The notes: generated from the letters alone by a model not told the origin. Numbered from the stretch's first letter, positions 37,824 through 48,817 are shown. The stretch: DNA of 64,000 nt from Roseihalotalea indica (GCF_022458895.1 NZ_JAINFL010000005.1:434001-498000); one strand, 5' to 3'. Translations and numbers: made by a program.

Positions 37824-38993
37824 ATGAAACAACAAAACTCAGAAACAAGACATATCGCCATTCTTGGCTCTACCGGCTCTATCGGCACGCAGGCACTGGA
37901 AGTCATTCAGCAGCACCCGGATCGGTTTACGGTAGAAGTGCTTACTGCTCACCAAAATGCCGATTTGCTCATTCAGCAAAGTCTCAAATTCAAGCCGAAT
38001 ACGGTCGTAATCGTCGATGAGGGGCAGTACGATAAAGTGCAGGATGCTCTTGATCCACACGACATTAAAGTGTTTGCCGGAGCAAATGCGCTGGCTTCAG
38101 TAGCCACGATGGAAAGTATTGATTTGGTGTTAACCGCTACCGTGGGTTACGCTGGATTACTACCTACAATCAAAGCTATTGAAGCCGGAAAACACATCGC
38201 ACTGGCGAATAAAGAGACATTGGTAGTAGCCGGAGAGCTGATCACCAAACTGGCCCGGCAGAATGGAGTAAATCTGTATCCGGTAGATTCCGAACACTCC
38301 GCCATCTTTCAGTGTCTGGTAGGAGAATTTCATAACCCCATTGAAAAGATTATTCTCACCGCTTCAGGTGGGCCTTTCCGGGGGAAGACCAGGAAAGAAT
38401 TGGCCGAGGTAACCAAAGCTCAAGCACTCAAACATCCTAATTGGGAGATGGGAGCTAAAGTGACTATAGATTCAGCCACACTGATGAATAAGGGACTGGA
38501 GGTGATGGAAGCTAAGTGGCTATTTAATGTGCAGCCCGAGCAGATTGAGGTGGTGGTTCATCCGCAGTCTATTGTCCACTCCCTGGTACAGTTTCAGGAT
38601 AGCTCGATCAAGGCGCAACTCGGTTTACCAGATATGCGATTACCTATTCAGTTTGCTCTGGGTTACCCGGAACGCTTACCTTCCGACTTTCCCCGTTTCA
38701 GCTTCCTTGATTACCCCGAACTAACCTTTGAACGTCCAGATACCGACACTTTTCGTAATTTAGCATTGGCCTATCAGGCAATGGAACGAGGGGGAAATAT
38801 GCCGTGTATATTAAATGCAGCAAACGAAATTGCTGTTTCCGAATTTTTGCGAGATAAACTTGGTTTTCTAAGCATGTCTGATGTAGTAGAAGCCTGTTTA
38901 ACAGAAATTCCCTACATCGCTCATCCTGCCTATGAGGATTATGTTAATACAGATAAAGAAACACGAATTAAAGCACTAGAATTAATCAAATAG
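37824..38993 (+). CDS. dxr: 1-deoxy-D-xylulose-5-phosphate reductoisomerase
   Basis: This 389-residue enzyme makes 2-C-methyl-D-erythritol 4-phosphate with NADPH, the second step of the MEP isoprenoid route. Motifs present are the NADPH loop GSTGSIGTQALEVIQ, ALANKETLVVAGELI, the metal and substrate segment PVDSEHSAIFQCL, the flexible loop TASGGPFRGK, and SATLMNKGLEVMEAKWLF. Length is normal. rseP starts 3 bases after the stop, a pairing seen widely in bacteria. Confidence 0.97.
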   Translation: MKQQNSETRHIAILGSTGSIGTQALEVIQQHPDRFTVEVLTAHQNADLLIQQSLKFKPNTVVIVDEGQYDKVQDALDPHDIKVFAGANALASVATMESIDLVLTATVGYAGLLPTIKAIEAGKHIALANKETLVVAGELITKLARQNGVNLYPVDSEHSAIFQCLVGEFHNPIEKIILTASGGPFRGKTRKELAEVTKAQALKHPNWEMGAKVTIDSATLMNKGLEVMEAKWLFNVQPEQIEVVVHPQSIVHSLVQFQDSSIKAQLGLPDMRLPIQFALGYPERLPSDFPRFSFLDYPELTFERPDTDTFRNLALAYQAMERGGNMPCILNAANEIAVSEFLRDKLGFLSMSDVVEACLTEIPYIAHPAYEDYVNTDKETRIKALELIK

Positions 38994-38996
38994 TTG

Positions 38997-40337
38997 ATGG
39001 AAGGTTTAATTATGGCCGCCCAGTTATTATTGGGCTTATCAATTTTAGTCGGCTTGCATGAGCTGGGCCACCTGCTAACGGCCAAGCTGTTCGGTATGCG
39101 GGTAGAGCAATATTACATCGGTTTTCCTCCAAAAATCTTTGGATTTCGATATGGCGAGACTGAATATAATCTGGGAGCAGTTCCACTAGGAGGTTTTGTG
39201 AAAATCTCGGGAATGGTTGATGAATCACTGGATACCAAAAACCTGAGTGAAGAGCCCCAACCCTGGGAGTTTCGCTCTAAACCAGCCTGGCAGCGCCTGA
39301 TTGTGATGATGGGTGGTATCATCGTAAACGTGATAACCGGGATTGTAATCTTCATTCTGCTGACTTACCAATTTGGTGATACCTATATTCCTCGCGAAGA
39401 AGTTGTGAAAAACGGTATTGTGGCCTATGAACTGGGCGAAGAAATTGGTCTACAGACCGGAGATAAGATACTGAAGGTAAATGGTGAGGATTATGTCAAA
39501 TTCTCTGATTTAACTAGTCCGAATGTATTGTTAGCTAATAAGGCGTACTATACGGTAGAGCGAAATGGAAATACTGTTGATGTACCGATTCCCACCGGGT
39601 TTCTGGATAAATACTCTGACAAAGAAGCTGCCTCTCAGTTTATGAGTGTTCGCCTATTGCCCGAGGTAAGCCGGTTGGAAAAAGGCGGAAATGCCGAAAA
39701 AGCCGGGTTAGAAGTGGGAGATCAGATTGTTTCGGTGGCCGGTCAGGACATTGTTTTCTTCGATGAGATGCAGAAAATTCTGTCAGAAAAGAAGGGAGAA
39801 ACAGTTGACCTTAGAGTGCTAAGAGCAGATAATTCAGAAACTGAGAGCACCATGCGCCAGCCGGTTACTCTGCAGGTACAGGTTGATGAAGATGGGATGA
39901 TAGGACTAGCTAACAAACTCTGGAACCTTGATCAGGTTGATTATACCTTTGCCCAGGCAATCCCTGAGGGAGCTAAAGAAGCTTTCAGCGTAGTCTGGAT
40001 TAATATTCAGGCATTAGGTAAAATCTTCAAAGGCGAAGTATCCGCTTCCAAGTCACTGAGTGGGCCTATCGGCATCGCGCAGATCTTCGGTGGTGAGTGG
40101 GACTGGGTGCGCTTCTGGCGTATTACGGGTTTGCTGTCTATGGTATTAGCCTTTATGAACTTCCTGCCTATTCCAGCCCTGGATGGCGGACACGTAGCAT
40201 TTTTGAGCTATGAGATAATTTCGGGAAGGAAGCCTTCAGACAAGTTCCTGGAAGGAGCTCAAAAAGTAGGAATGGTTTTATTACTAACCCTGATGACCTT
40301 CGCCATCTTCAACGATATCTTTAAGGTATTCTTTTAG
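38997..40337 (+). CDS. rseP: RIP metalloprotease RseP (site-2 protease)
   Basis: This 446-residue intramembrane zinc protease has HELGH at about residues 21-25 in the first membrane helix and the second ligand motif NFLPIPALDGGH near residue 390. Two PDZ domains lie between (GLQTGDKILKVNGEDY and GLEVGDQIVSVAGQDI). RseP cuts membrane-bound anti-sigma factors and leftover signal peptides. ATG 38997 was chosen over the TTG at 38994; the next ATG (39012) is also possible. It is tightly linked to dxr. No anti-sigma factor gene is near. Confidence 0.95.
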   Translation: MEGLIMAAQLLLGLSILVGLHELGHLLTAKLFGMRVEQYYIGFPPKIFGFRYGETEYNLGAVPLGGFVKISGMVDESLDTKNLSEEPQPWEFRSKPAWQRLIVMMGGIIVNVITGIVIFILLTYQFGDTYIPREEVVKNGIVAYELGEEIGLQTGDKILKVNGEDYVKFSDLTSPNVLLANKAYYTVERNGNTVDVPIPTGFLDKYSDKEAASQFMSVRLLPEVSRLEKGGNAEKAGLEVGDQIVSVAGQDIVFFDEMQKILSEKKGETVDLRVLRADNSETESTMRQPVTLQVQVDEDGMIGLANKLWNLDQVDYTFAQAIPEGAKEAFSVVWINIQALGKIFKGEVSASKSLSGPIGIAQIFGGEWDWVRFWRITGLLSMVLAFMNFLPIPALDGGHVAFLSYEIISGRKPSDKFLEGAQKVGMVLLLTLMTFAIFNDIFKVFF

Positions 40338-40526
40338 ACGATATTAAAAAGGTGTGAGTCCGAGAATGAAAATAAGGGGCTGAGCCTGGTGCAAAAAGTA
40401 AGGAAGTTGAAGGTTGGGTAAGTTACAAGCAGTTCATAATATCAGCAGGTAACCTACCAAGGTGGCTCTAAGCATGCCGTAAAGTGTTAAGCACAGTCAG
40501 CCACTTAACAATTGAACAACTAACAA

Positions 40527-42485
40527 TTACTCCTTCACAATATTAAACTCGACCCGGCGGTTGAGTTTTTTATCTGCATCGGTAACCTCTTTTACTATAG
40601 GCTTGGCACTTCCGTAGCCAATGGCTTCAACTCTAGATTCTTCCACATGCCCAAAGTAAACCAAGTATTCTTTGATAGCATCAGCCCGGTCCTGAGATAG
40701 TTTGAGATTAAGGTCAGGGTTGCCGTCAGAATCGGTATGGCCCTCAATGCTGAGTTTGATGGATGGGTTATCCAGCATGAAGTCGGCTATCTTGTCAAGG
40801 TCGCCGAACATTTCAGTTTTAAGTTCGGCTTTACCGTTATCAAACTCCATGTTTTGAAACTTTAGCCTACTGGAAATGGCGTTGGTCTCAAAGTTAAATT
40901 CCTGGTCTCCCGACAGGTAAAATATTTCCTCTAAACGGAAGAAATCTTCGCCCTGAATAATGAGAAGGTAACGGTTATTGTTAATCAACTCAAATGAGAA
41001 ACTACCATCTTCTTTCAAAAACTTAGGAGACACTTCGATGCCGTTGTCCAGGTCAATAATTGAGACGATACCATTGTTAAACGGTTTACCACTTTCGGCG
41101 TCTTTTAATGTGCCCTTTAAACTTACCGTAGCCAGAGGTTGAGCCTCCATAGGCAATGGGAAGGAGTAAAGGTCAAGGTTGCCCATGTTGTCTTCCACCG
41201 AGCGTGAGTAGTATAGATTACTTGATTGCGCATCAATTGTAAAATAGAACTCGCTGCCTTCTCCATTTACCAGGGGACCAATATTTTTCGGTTCACCCCA
41301 TATTGAATGGTACAGATATGATTTGTAGATATCATACTCCCCAAAATTTAGCAAGTGGCCGTTTGAGCTAAAATATAAGATCTGGTGCTGCGGGTGAAAA
41401 AATGGACTCACCTCGCTACCTCTGGTGTTTATTGTGGGGCCAATATTCAGGGGCGTTACCCACTCATTACGGCTGTTTTTGTAAGTATAATAAATGTCTG
41501 AAAGCCCAAAACCACCCAGTCGGTCGGAAGAAAAGAAAAGAGTATCACCACTAGGTGAGAGCGAAGGGTGAGAATCCCAGGAATTACTGTTAATGGGTTT
41601 ACCCAGGTTTGTTGGTGTGCTCCAGGTGCCATCTTCCTGCCGATGGGCTACGTATAGATCGCAACTCCCAAAACCATCGGGTGCCATACAGCGGGAAAAA
41701 TATAGCGTAGAGCCATCCGGACTAAGGCATCCGGAGCCCTCATTGTAAGGAGAATTGATATTTTCCAAAGGTTCAGCAGGAGTCCAGAAGCCATCTTCGT
41801 TATGGCTTAGCATCAAATCTTCGTTGTCAATGGTTTTAAAGCCCCTTTCTAATTTATTACGTTTAGAGGTGAACAGGAGCACATCATTGCTGGCGCTAAG
41901 TGAAGGGCCATAATCACCGGCTGAGGAGTTTATCTCATCACCCATGTTGAGATATACTCCTCTCGGGGGGCGAAGTGTATCAATTTCTTTTCGGTACTCA
42001 ACTAACTCATAATAGTACTCCAGTGGAACATAATCCTCCTTCTTATCATTTTGATATTGGTCCAGGTTCTGGCGAGCCATTTTGGCGGTCATGCCATCAG
42101 TATAATGCTTTAGTACCAATTTGTATAACTTAACAGCTGTGAGAGTATCGTGCCGAGCCTCTTCTAATTTTGCTAATTCCCAGAGTAGTTTGTTATCCTG
42201 AAAAAAGTTTTGAATACCGAAGTTTTTGACGTATTGGTATAACTCTGAGTATAAGGCAGAAGTATCTTGGGCCTGTGCCGCTTTCTGAATAGCTTCAAGC
42301 TTTTTATTTTGCCGGTAATACGTTATTCTGGAAAGATTCGGGAAAGAGAATAAGTCCTGAACTTTAGCAGGTACTGCATTTTTGGCAGTATCCTGAAGCG
42401 TAAAGGGGCTTTGAGCAGGCTTAATCTGACAGAATCCGGCCGTGTAAAGCAACATGGTGCCAACAAACAGTAATTTCTTTCGCAT
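40527..42485 (-). CDS. OmpA-family outer-membrane protein with TPR, PD40 propeller and CRD (PorE-like, copy 2)
   Basis: This 652-residue protein has a short signal peptide (ends GFCQIK). A TPR-like helical region spans about residues 55-165, PD40 propeller blades about 185-430 (CLSPDGSTLYFSRCM, PSLSPSGDTLFFSSDRLGG, YFSSNGHLLNFGEYDIYK), a carboxypeptidase-regulatory-like fold about 450-535, and a C-terminal OmpA domain about 545-652 (LSIEGHTDSDGNPDLNLKLS, RVEAIGYGSAKP). It has the same order as the protein at 21357-23336 but is clearly diverged, so these are old paralogues. It is probably anchored in the outer membrane and bound to peptidoglycan. It stands alone, divergent from lon. Confidence 0.87.
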   Translation of the reverse strand: MRKKLLFVGTMLLYTAGFCQIKPAQSPFTLQDTAKNAVPAKVQDLFSFPNLSRITYYRQNKKLEAIQKAAQAQDTSALYSELYQYVKNFGIQNFFQDNKLLWELAKLEEARHDTLTAVKLYKLVLKHYTDGMTAKMARQNLDQYQNDKKEDYVPLEYYYELVEYRKEIDTLRPPRGVYLNMGDEINSSAGDYGPSLSASNDVLLFTSKRNKLERGFKTIDNEDLMLSHNEDGFWTPAEPLENINSPYNEGSGCLSPDGSTLYFSRCMAPDGFGSCDLYVAHRQEDGTWSTPTNLGKPINSNSWDSHPSLSPSGDTLFFSSDRLGGFGLSDIYYTYKNSRNEWVTPLNIGPTINTRGSEVSPFFHPQHQILYFSSNGHLLNFGEYDIYKSYLYHSIWGEPKNIGPLVNGEGSEFYFTIDAQSSNLYYSRSVEDNMGNLDLYSFPLPMEAQPLATVSLKGTLKDAESGKPFNNGIVSIIDLDNGIEVSPKFLKEDGSFSFELINNNRYLLIIQGEDFFRLEEIFYLSGDQEFNFETNAISSRLKFQNMEFDNGKAELKTEMFGDLDKIADFMLDNPSIKLSIEGHTDSDGNPDLNLKLSQDRADAIKEYLVYFGHVEESRVEAIGYGSAKPIVKEVTDADKKLNRRVEFNIVKE

Positions 42486-42708
42486 GCGTATGTTAATCCA
42501 CTCTAAATCAACAACTAATGTGCAAAACTATGTAGGGTTGTAAGGTTTGCCTCAAGTTTACCGTAAAAAGGGGAAAGAACTTTAACTTGCATTTCAGAAA
42601 TAAATTTTAAACTAACGGCTTGGCATAGGGATTGACATATATGTGTACCGCACTTGTTTTTGATAATGTACTGATACCATGCCAATATGGCAGGAACTAA
42701 TATCATAT

Positions 42709-45171
42709 ATGAATAGTAACCTAAAAATAGACAGCTTTTTTATTGATCAATTTGACGATAGTGATGCCGATGATCTTATACAACTGGTAACAGCTGAAGA
42801 TGAAGAGGATGATGAGGTCATAGATTTTCCGTCGGAACTATCCATTTTACCCATCCGAAATACCGTTTTATTCCCAGGAGTGGTAATTCCTATCACGGTA
42901 GGGCGAAAAAAATCAATTAAACTGGTTAAGCAAGCCTATAATGAAGGCAACCGGCTGATTGGTGTTATTGCTCAAAAAGATAACCAGGCGGAAGACCCAG
43001 ACTCCAGCGAGGTATATAAGGTGGGAACGGTCGCTAAAATTATTAAGGTGTTGGTACTGCCCGACGGTAATACCACCATCATCATTCAGGGAAAAAAGCG
43101 CTTTAAAGTAAATTCTTTTGTTCGTGATGAGCCTTACTTGGTAGCTAATGTAAAATATCTGGATGAGAAGTTCCCATCTCGTGAGACAAAAGAAGTTCAG
43201 GCTCTTGTACAATCGTTGAAAGAGGCAGCAGCTAAAATTTTGCGGTTAAATCCGGAAATTCCGCAGGAGGCCCAACAAGCTCTGGAAAATATTGATAGTC
43301 CTAGTTTTCTAACTCATTTTTTGTCTTCAAATATTAATGTTGAAGTACGGGAAAAACAGAAACTGCTGGAGTTAAATGACGGAGAGGAACGGGCTAAGCT
43401 GCTGTTAGAATTCATGTTGAAGGATATCCAGCTATTGGAAATCCGGCATGAGATTCAAAGCAAAGTGCATTCTGATATTGATCAGCAGCAACGTGATTAC
43501 TTCCTGCGCCAGCAAATGAAAGTGTTGCAGGATGAACTAGGCGACGGTGGCCTAGACCAGGAAGTAGAGAAGATGCGATTGAAAGGCGAGAAGAAAAAAT
43601 GGACCAAGGATGTAGCCCAGCACTTCCACAAAGAACTGGACAAACTTTCTCGTATGAATCCGGCGGCCGCAGAATACCCTCTTACATTTAACTATGTAGA
43701 GTTTTTGCTAGATCTACCCTGGAAAGACTATACTACCGATAACTTTGACCTGAAACGGGCTCAGCGTATTCTGGATCGGGATCACTACGGTTTAGAGAAG
43801 GTGAAGGAGCGTATTATTGAGTACCTGGCCGTACTGAAATTGAAGAATGATATGAAAGGCCCAATCCTGTGTTTGTATGGCCCTCCGGGGGTGGGAAAAA
43901 CCTCTTTGGGCCGATCTATTGCAGGGGCGCTCAACCGGAATTATACTCGAATGTCACTAGGTGGGGTTAGCGATGAAGCCGAAATTCGCGGGCACCGAAA
44001 GACTTACGTGGGAGCCATGCCTGGAAAAATTATCCAGAATATAAAGAAATCAAAGTCGGCCAATCCGGTATTTATTCTGGATGAAATAGATAAAGTACGA
44101 TCTGATTTCCGAGGTGACCCTTCTTCTGCTCTGTTAGAAGTACTAGACCCCGAGCAAAATAGCACCTTCCTGGACAATTATCTGGAAGTTGATTACGATT
44201 TGTCTAATGTACTGTTTATCGCCACTGCGAACTCTCTCGACACCATCCATCCCGCCCTCCGCGACCGCATGGAGATCATTGACATCTCGGGGTACACGCT
44301 GGAAGAAAAAGTGGAAATTGCCAAACGCCACTTAATCCCAAAACAACGAAAGGAGCACGGCTTAACGGGTAAAGATATCTCCTTTGATAAAAAATCAGTG
44401 ATCAGCATTGTTGAGAATTACACCCGAGAGTCCGGAGTTCGTAACCTGGAAAGAAAGATTGCGAATGTGGTTCGTAATGTGGCCAAATCGGTGGCTATGG
44501 AACAGGAGTATAACAAAAAGATTACTGAAGCCGAGGTGCGTCGCATTCTGGGAGCGCCCGTATTTGATAAAGAAAGTTATCAAGATAATGATTTTCCTGG
44601 GGTAGTTACTGGCTTGGCCTGGACTCAGGCCGGTGGTGAGATTCTTTTCATTGAAAGCAGCCTGAGCCGGGGTAAAGGTAAACTTACTCTTTCTGGCCAG
44701 TTAGGTGATGTGATGAAAGAATCAGCGATGACTGCTCTCTCATACCTAAAGTCTAAGGCAGAAGATCTGGGTATTCATTATAAGGTTTTTGAAAATTATG
44801 ATCTTCATGTACACGTGCCGGCAGGTGCCGTACCAAAAGATGGGCCCTCAGCAGGTATCACTATGCTTACGGCAATGGCATCGGTCTATACCCAGCGGAA
44901 AGTAAAAGGAAAAATCGCTATGACCGGGGAGATCACATTGCGAGGAAAGGTAATGCCGGTGGGAGGTATCAAAGAAAAAATACTAGCCGCTCGTCGTGCC
45001 GGTATTAGCGAGATTATCTTATGTCAGAAAAACCGGAAAGATATCGAAGAGATTGATGCTCGTTATCTGAAAAACCTGAAAATTCATTTTGTAGACTCAG
45101 TGCGAGAAGTGCTGGATCTTGCGCTACTGAAATCGAAGGTAAAAAAACCATTAGAATTCGTAACGGCTTAA
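42709..45171 (+). CDS. lon: ATP-dependent protease La (Lon)
   Basis: This 820-residue AAA+ serine protease degrades damaged and regulatory proteins. Its domains are an N-terminal LON substrate domain ([21 protein letters not shown]), an AAA module with Walker [10 protein letters not shown] and Walker [10 protein letters not shown], and the C-terminal protease domain with the Ser714-Lys757 dyad in [10 protein letters not shown] and [10 protein letters not shown]. The spacing of 43 residues equals that of E. coli Lon. I chose ATG 42709 over 42679; the extra ten residues (MPIWQELISY) look unrelated to the family, but the choice is not certain. A terminator follows. Confidence 0.96.
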   Translation: MNSNLKIDSFFIDQFDDSDADDLIQLVTAEDEEDDEVIDFPSELSILPIRNTVLFPGVVIPITVGRKKSIKLVKQAYNEGNRLIGVIAQKDNQAEDPDSSEVYKVGTVAKIIKVLVLPDGNTTIIIQGKKRFKVNSFVRDEPYLVANVKYLDEKFPSRETKEVQALVQSLKEAAAKILRLNPEIPQEAQQALENIDSPSFLTHFLSSNINVEVREKQKLLELNDGEERAKLLLEFMLKDIQLLEIRHEIQSKVHSDIDQQQRDYFLRQQMKVLQDELGDGGLDQEVEKMRLKGEKKKWTKDVAQHFHKELDKLSRMNPAAAEYPLTFNYVEFLLDLPWKDYTTDNFDLKRAQRILDRDHYGLEKVKERIIEYLAVLKLKNDMKGPILCLYGPPGVGKTSLGRSIAGALNRNYTRMSLGGVSDEAEIRGHRKTYVGAMPGKIIQNIKKSKSANPVFILDEIDKVRSDFRGDPSSALLEVLDPEQNSTFLDNYLEVDYDLSNVLFIATANSLDTIHPALRDRMEIIDISGYTLEEKVEIAKRHLIPKQRKEHGLTGKDISFDKKSVISIVENYTRESGVRNLERKIANVVRNVAKSVAMEQEYNKKITEAEVRRILGAPVFDKESYQDNDFPGVVTGLAWTQAGGEILFIESSLSRGKGKLTLSGQLGDVMKESAMTALSYLKSKAEDLGIHYKVFENYDLHVHVPAGAVPKDGPSAGITMLTAMASVYTQRKVKGKIAMTGEITLRGKVMPVGGIKEKILAARRAGISEIILCQKNRKDIEEIDARYLKNLKIHFVDSVREVLDLALLKSKVKKPLEFVTA

Positions 45172-45225
45172 AACTTATTGGTTTATACTATTAAGATAAG
45201 TTTTTCAAGAACTAACGAATTAATG

Positions 45226-45271
45226 CGAGCGGATATCACCGATAGGGTTGGGTATCCGCTCGTTTATTTTG
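45226..45271 (+). terminator. rho-independent terminator after lon
   Basis: A perfect 10-bp stem CGAGCGGATA (45226-45235) / TATCCGCTCG (45253-45262) is followed by TTTATTTTG. It lies 55 bases after the lon stop. Confidence 0.85.
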
Positions 45272-45403
45272 TAAATAAGAGTATATAATATCTGGTGCCT
45301 GCTTTAATTGAGAGTGGTTTTTTACTTATCTAAGATAAAATTTGAACAATCGTTAGTCTTAGAGGGTGAAAATTCGTATAATAAATACTAATTTTTTAAA
45401 CTC

Positions 45404-47143
45404 TTGAAGACAGACACACCTACCTGGGCCAAATGGCTTTTTACGACAATCGCACTGCTCGGTGGGTTGTTTCTTTTACTTACCATCACCCTGAATTTCT
45501 GGATAGAACCGTTAGTAGAAAAAGCGGCCCGCCTGGGGTTACGGCAACTATCCGAGAATGGCTATCAAATAGATTTTCAAAAGCTTGATCTTAAACCGCT
45601 AACCAGAGAAATATCACTTCGAGATGTTAGCGTTTCCGTAGATTCTTCTCAACACTCTCGCTTTCTGGCTAAAGGCTCATTTGTGACTGGGCATCTGGAT
45701 AAAATTGAGCTTAAGTTGGATAAATATCCTTACTGGGAGAGTGATCGCACGCTGTCGGTAACTAATATGCGCTTGGTGGGTCCGAATGTTGAGGTTCATC
45801 AGTCTGCTTTTAAGGAAGAAGAAGATAGTGTGGCACTTCCCGAAAATACCTTTAAGTTAATTCAGCCTTTCTTTGACTCGCTCTATATTGGTACAATAAG
45901 TGTTAAAGACGGGCAGGTTAAACGGATTTTGCAGGGTGATGATCAGCCGGATACATTAACGTTGCCCCCGGTCCAACTAACCATAAAAGACATTCTGCTT
46001 GATTCCTTAACCGCAGAAAAGAACAATGGCCTGCCTACGGTAGAGTCATGGGTAATGGATGCTGGTATATTTACATCAATTTCAAAAGACAGTTTATACA
46101 CTTATTCAGTCGGCCACACCCATACCGATCTGATCAACGGCACTTTAGCTTTTAATGAAATACGGGTACAGCCCAACTTTGCGAAAGGAGAATTTGCTGC
46201 TCATATAGGTGAGCAGAAAGACCGGATGGAAGCATACATACATTCATTAGAGTTGGAAGATCTTCAGGTATCACAATTATCAAAAAAAGGTATGCTACTA
46301 GCACCACGAATGGTGATTGATTCTGCAACACTCTCAATTTTTAAAGACAAGCGGTTTCCACGCCCCATCGCAAAGCGTCTTCTGCTACAAGATATGCTTC
46401 ATTCGATTCCGGTTATTTTTCAGATTGATACTATCTCTTTAGCATCGAGTCAGATTATGTATGAGGAAAAAAACGGATTTTCTGAGGAAGCGGGGCAGGT
46501 AGTTTTCGATCACCTATTCGCTACATTGTATGGTACTACGAATAACCCAAACGTTCATACAACGCTGCGAATTGATACCCGATCGAATTTAATGAGCGAT
46601 GCCTTGATACAATTAAACATCCAGGTACCGTTGGGAAGCAAAAATGGGACGCATTACATATCCGGACGTCTGGATCGCATGCATCTGGAAAACTTAAATA
46701 GACTGCTAGAACCTGTAGCGTTTGCTTCTGTTAGAAGTGGTGTGGCCAATCTGCTTGATTTTTCGATGACGCTAAATGAACGATCCGCTACCGGAGAAGT
46801 GCGTTTTATATATAATGATTTAAAAGTCGATTTATTAAACCGAGAGAATCCCGATAATCCTGCCTTAAAAGAATTAATGGGAACATGGTTAGCCAATTGG
46901 TTTGTAGTAAAAACAGATAACCCTACTCGTAACCAACCATTACGAGTGGGCAATATCTATTTTGAGTACGATGGTAACCGGTCTGTTGTCAGTTACTGGT
47001 GCCAGGCTTTGTTGACAGGAATTAAAGAAAGTATTGGAGTACCTACTCCTGATACTCCAACAGCTTCTATTGAAACCACCCAGGACGAGGAGAAAGAAAA
47101 TGCAGGCTTTTTGAAAAAACTATTTGGCAGCAACAAAGAATAA
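45404..47143 (+). CDS. AsmA/DUF748-like membrane-anchored protein
   Basis: This 579-residue protein has one N-terminal membrane helix (about residues 10-32) and a long beta-rich remainder with the AsmA-like opening GLRQLSENGYQIDFQKLDL, LTREISLRDVSVSVDS and LSVTNMRLVGPNVEVHQ. AsmA-like proteins sit in the inner membrane, reach into the periplasm and are linked to lipid transport or outer-membrane upkeep. The start is the TTG at 45404: an in-frame stop lies 15 bases upstream and no ATG occurs before the membrane helix. The C-terminus is acidic with a short KKLFGSNKE tail. It stands alone after the lon terminator. Confidence 0.75.
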   Translation: MKTDTPTWAKWLFTTIALLGGLFLLLTITLNFWIEPLVEKAARLGLRQLSENGYQIDFQKLDLKPLTREISLRDVSVSVDSSQHSRFLAKGSFVTGHLDKIELKLDKYPYWESDRTLSVTNMRLVGPNVEVHQSAFKEEEDSVALPENTFKLIQPFFDSLYIGTISVKDGQVKRILQGDDQPDTLTLPPVQLTIKDILLDSLTAEKNNGLPTVESWVMDAGIFTSISKDSLYTYSVGHTHTDLINGTLAFNEIRVQPNFAKGEFAAHIGEQKDRMEAYIHSLELEDLQVSQLSKKGMLLAPRMVIDSATLSIFKDKRFPRPIAKRLLLQDMLHSIPVIFQIDTISLASSQIMYEEKNGFSEEAGQVVFDHLFATLYGTTNNPNVHTTLRIDTRSNLMSDALIQLNIQVPLGSKNGTHYISGRLDRMHLENLNRLLEPVAFASVRSGVANLLDFSMTLNERSATGEVRFIYNDLKVDLLNRENPDNPALKELMGTWLANWFVVKTDNPTRNQPLRVGNIYFEYDGNRSVVSYWCQALLTGIKESIGVPTPDTPTASIETTQDEEKENAGFLKKLFGSNKE

Positions 47144-47360
47144 TTTTTTGGTCAAGCCTGCTGTGAACGGGTAGACTCAGCTAGCAACTATGTATGATAG
47201 TAATTCACAATTCGCTATAGAATATTTAACGTTAATTGTGTTTTTCACATTATTATTTGTTTTAAAATAATATTTTGGCATAGTATTACTACTTCTTTTA
47301 GAAGAAATACAATTGTATGTTGTAATTTTGGGCTAGCTTACTAACTAGTAATACAATAAT

Positions 47361-48815
47361 TTGAAAGTAAGTAGTCAGAAAATCGCCAAAGGAGTAGGGT
47401 GGGTAGCTGTAGCTTCATTCGGTAATCAGGTGCTCCGTCTTCTAGTAAAACTGATATTAGCCCGGTTGCTCTTGCCAGAAGACTATGGGCTCATTGGGAT
47501 GGCTGTTATTTTTACTAACCTCATTCAGATCATAAGTGAGTTTGGTATGGGCTCAGCACTCATCCAAAAGAAAGAAGAGGAGTTATCTGAGGAGCATTTT
47601 ACTACTGGTTTTTGGACAAATTTTGTTGTTTCAGTAGTTGGGTACATCATTATCACGCTAGTGCTGGCTCCGGTAGCCGTGTGGTTTTACGGTGAGCCGC
47701 AATTACGCTGGCTACTTCCGGTGATCGCAGTATCTATTGTGCTGGATGCTTTGTATTTGATTCCGAAGGTGAAGCTATCCCGGCAATTAGAGTTTCGCTC
47801 ACAGGCTATTATTAATCTTATATCAGTCATTATTGCTGGCGGAGTATCAGTATATCTGGCTTTTGCGGGTTTTGGCGTCTGGTCGCTGGCGTATAACGGT
47901 ATTATTGTTTCGGTTATTTCCGGAGTTTTATATTTTAAGGTAGTTCGGTGGCTGCCTACTTTTACATTTAGCAAAAAGGCTTTTAAAAGTTTATTTAACT
48001 TCGGAGGCTATGTGCTGGTTGAACGCATTTTTTACTTTCTGACCAATAATATTGACTATTTGCTTATTGGAAAGCTTATTGGCAGCAACGCACTGGGATT
48101 GTATACTTTAAGCTTTATTCTGACAGACACCTTTCGTACTAAGTTAATGAATACCTTCAATAAGGTATTATTTCCGGCGTACTCCAGCATGCAAGGCAAT
48201 CAGGGTGAGTTAAAGAAGTATTACCTGGGGGTTGTTCATTTAAATGCAAATGTGCTTATCCCAGTAATGGCAATTTTTATTGCGATGGCAGAACCTATAA
48301 TTGGAGTTGGCTTTGGCGAAGATTGGTTGGCAGCAGCGGCGCCGCTTCGTATCCTCTCTCTGGCTGTCATCATTCATGCGATCAGTGGTACTGTTTCTAC
48401 CGTAATTAAAAGTACTGGTCGGGCTGATCTCATTGTAAAAATTAACATGGGGTTGACCTTATTTGTCAGTGTACCTGCCATTTCGATTGGTGCTGTTTTT
48501 TATGGTATTGCCGGAGCAGCCTGGGGTGTTTTTATGTATAAAACGATTGGCTTACTCATATACCAGCATTATATCCGAGAGATTATCGGTGTATCCTTTA
48601 CTAGTTTAGTGCAAAAAGTATATAAGCCTATGATCGCTAGTGCGCTGGGTGGTACTTTGGTATATCTCTGGAGTACGTTCACAGAATTGAATAATATTCT
48701 GGTACTGGTAGCCGGTGGAGCCTTTATTGTGTTATTATATGGGTTGTACTTAAACATTTTTGAGAAAGAGCTGATTTCTAAATTACTACATACATTTAAG
48801 CGAAAGCGAAAATAA
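47361..48815 (+). CDS. polysaccharide / O-antigen flippase family protein (Wzx/WzxC-like)
   Basis: This 484-residue protein has about 12-14 hydrophobic helices and the MOP-superfamily opening KIAKGVGWVAVASFGNQVL followed by LARLLLPEDYGLIGMA. Such proteins move lipid-linked sugars across the inner membrane for surface polysaccharide assembly. The start is the TTG at 47361; an in-frame stop lies 12 bases upstream and no ATG or GTG comes earlier. The GT2 glycosyltransferase follows 2 bases after the stop, so the two form an operon for a surface glycan. The substrate is unknown. Confidence 0.88.
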   Translation: MKVSSQKIAKGVGWVAVASFGNQVLRLLVKLILARLLLPEDYGLIGMAVIFTNLIQIISEFGMGSALIQKKEEELSEEHFTTGFWTNFVVSVVGYIIITLVLAPVAVWFYGEPQLRWLLPVIAVSIVLDALYLIPKVKLSRQLEFRSQAIINLISVIIAGGVSVYLAFAGFGVWSLAYNGIIVSVISGVLYFKVVRWLPTFTFSKKAFKSLFNFGGYVLVERIFYFLTNNIDYLLIGKLIGSNALGLYTLSFILTDTFRTKLMNTFNKVLFPAYSSMQGNQGELKKYYLGVVHLNANVLIPVMAIFIAMAEPIIGVGFGEDWLAAAAPLRILSLAVIIHAISGTVSTVIKSTGRADLIVKINMGLTLFVSVPAISIGAVFYGIAGAAWGVFMYKTIGLLIYQHYIREIIGVSFTSLVQKVYKPMIASALGGTLVYLWSTFTELNNILVLVAGGAFIVLLYGLYLNIFEKELISKLLHTFKRKRK

Positions 48816-48817
48816 AG

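Noticed and set aside
42632..42669. TTGACA followed by TAATGT as a sigma70-type promoter for lon
   Set aside because: The spacing is 26 bases, far from the usual 17, and there is no exact Bacteroidota -7 box.
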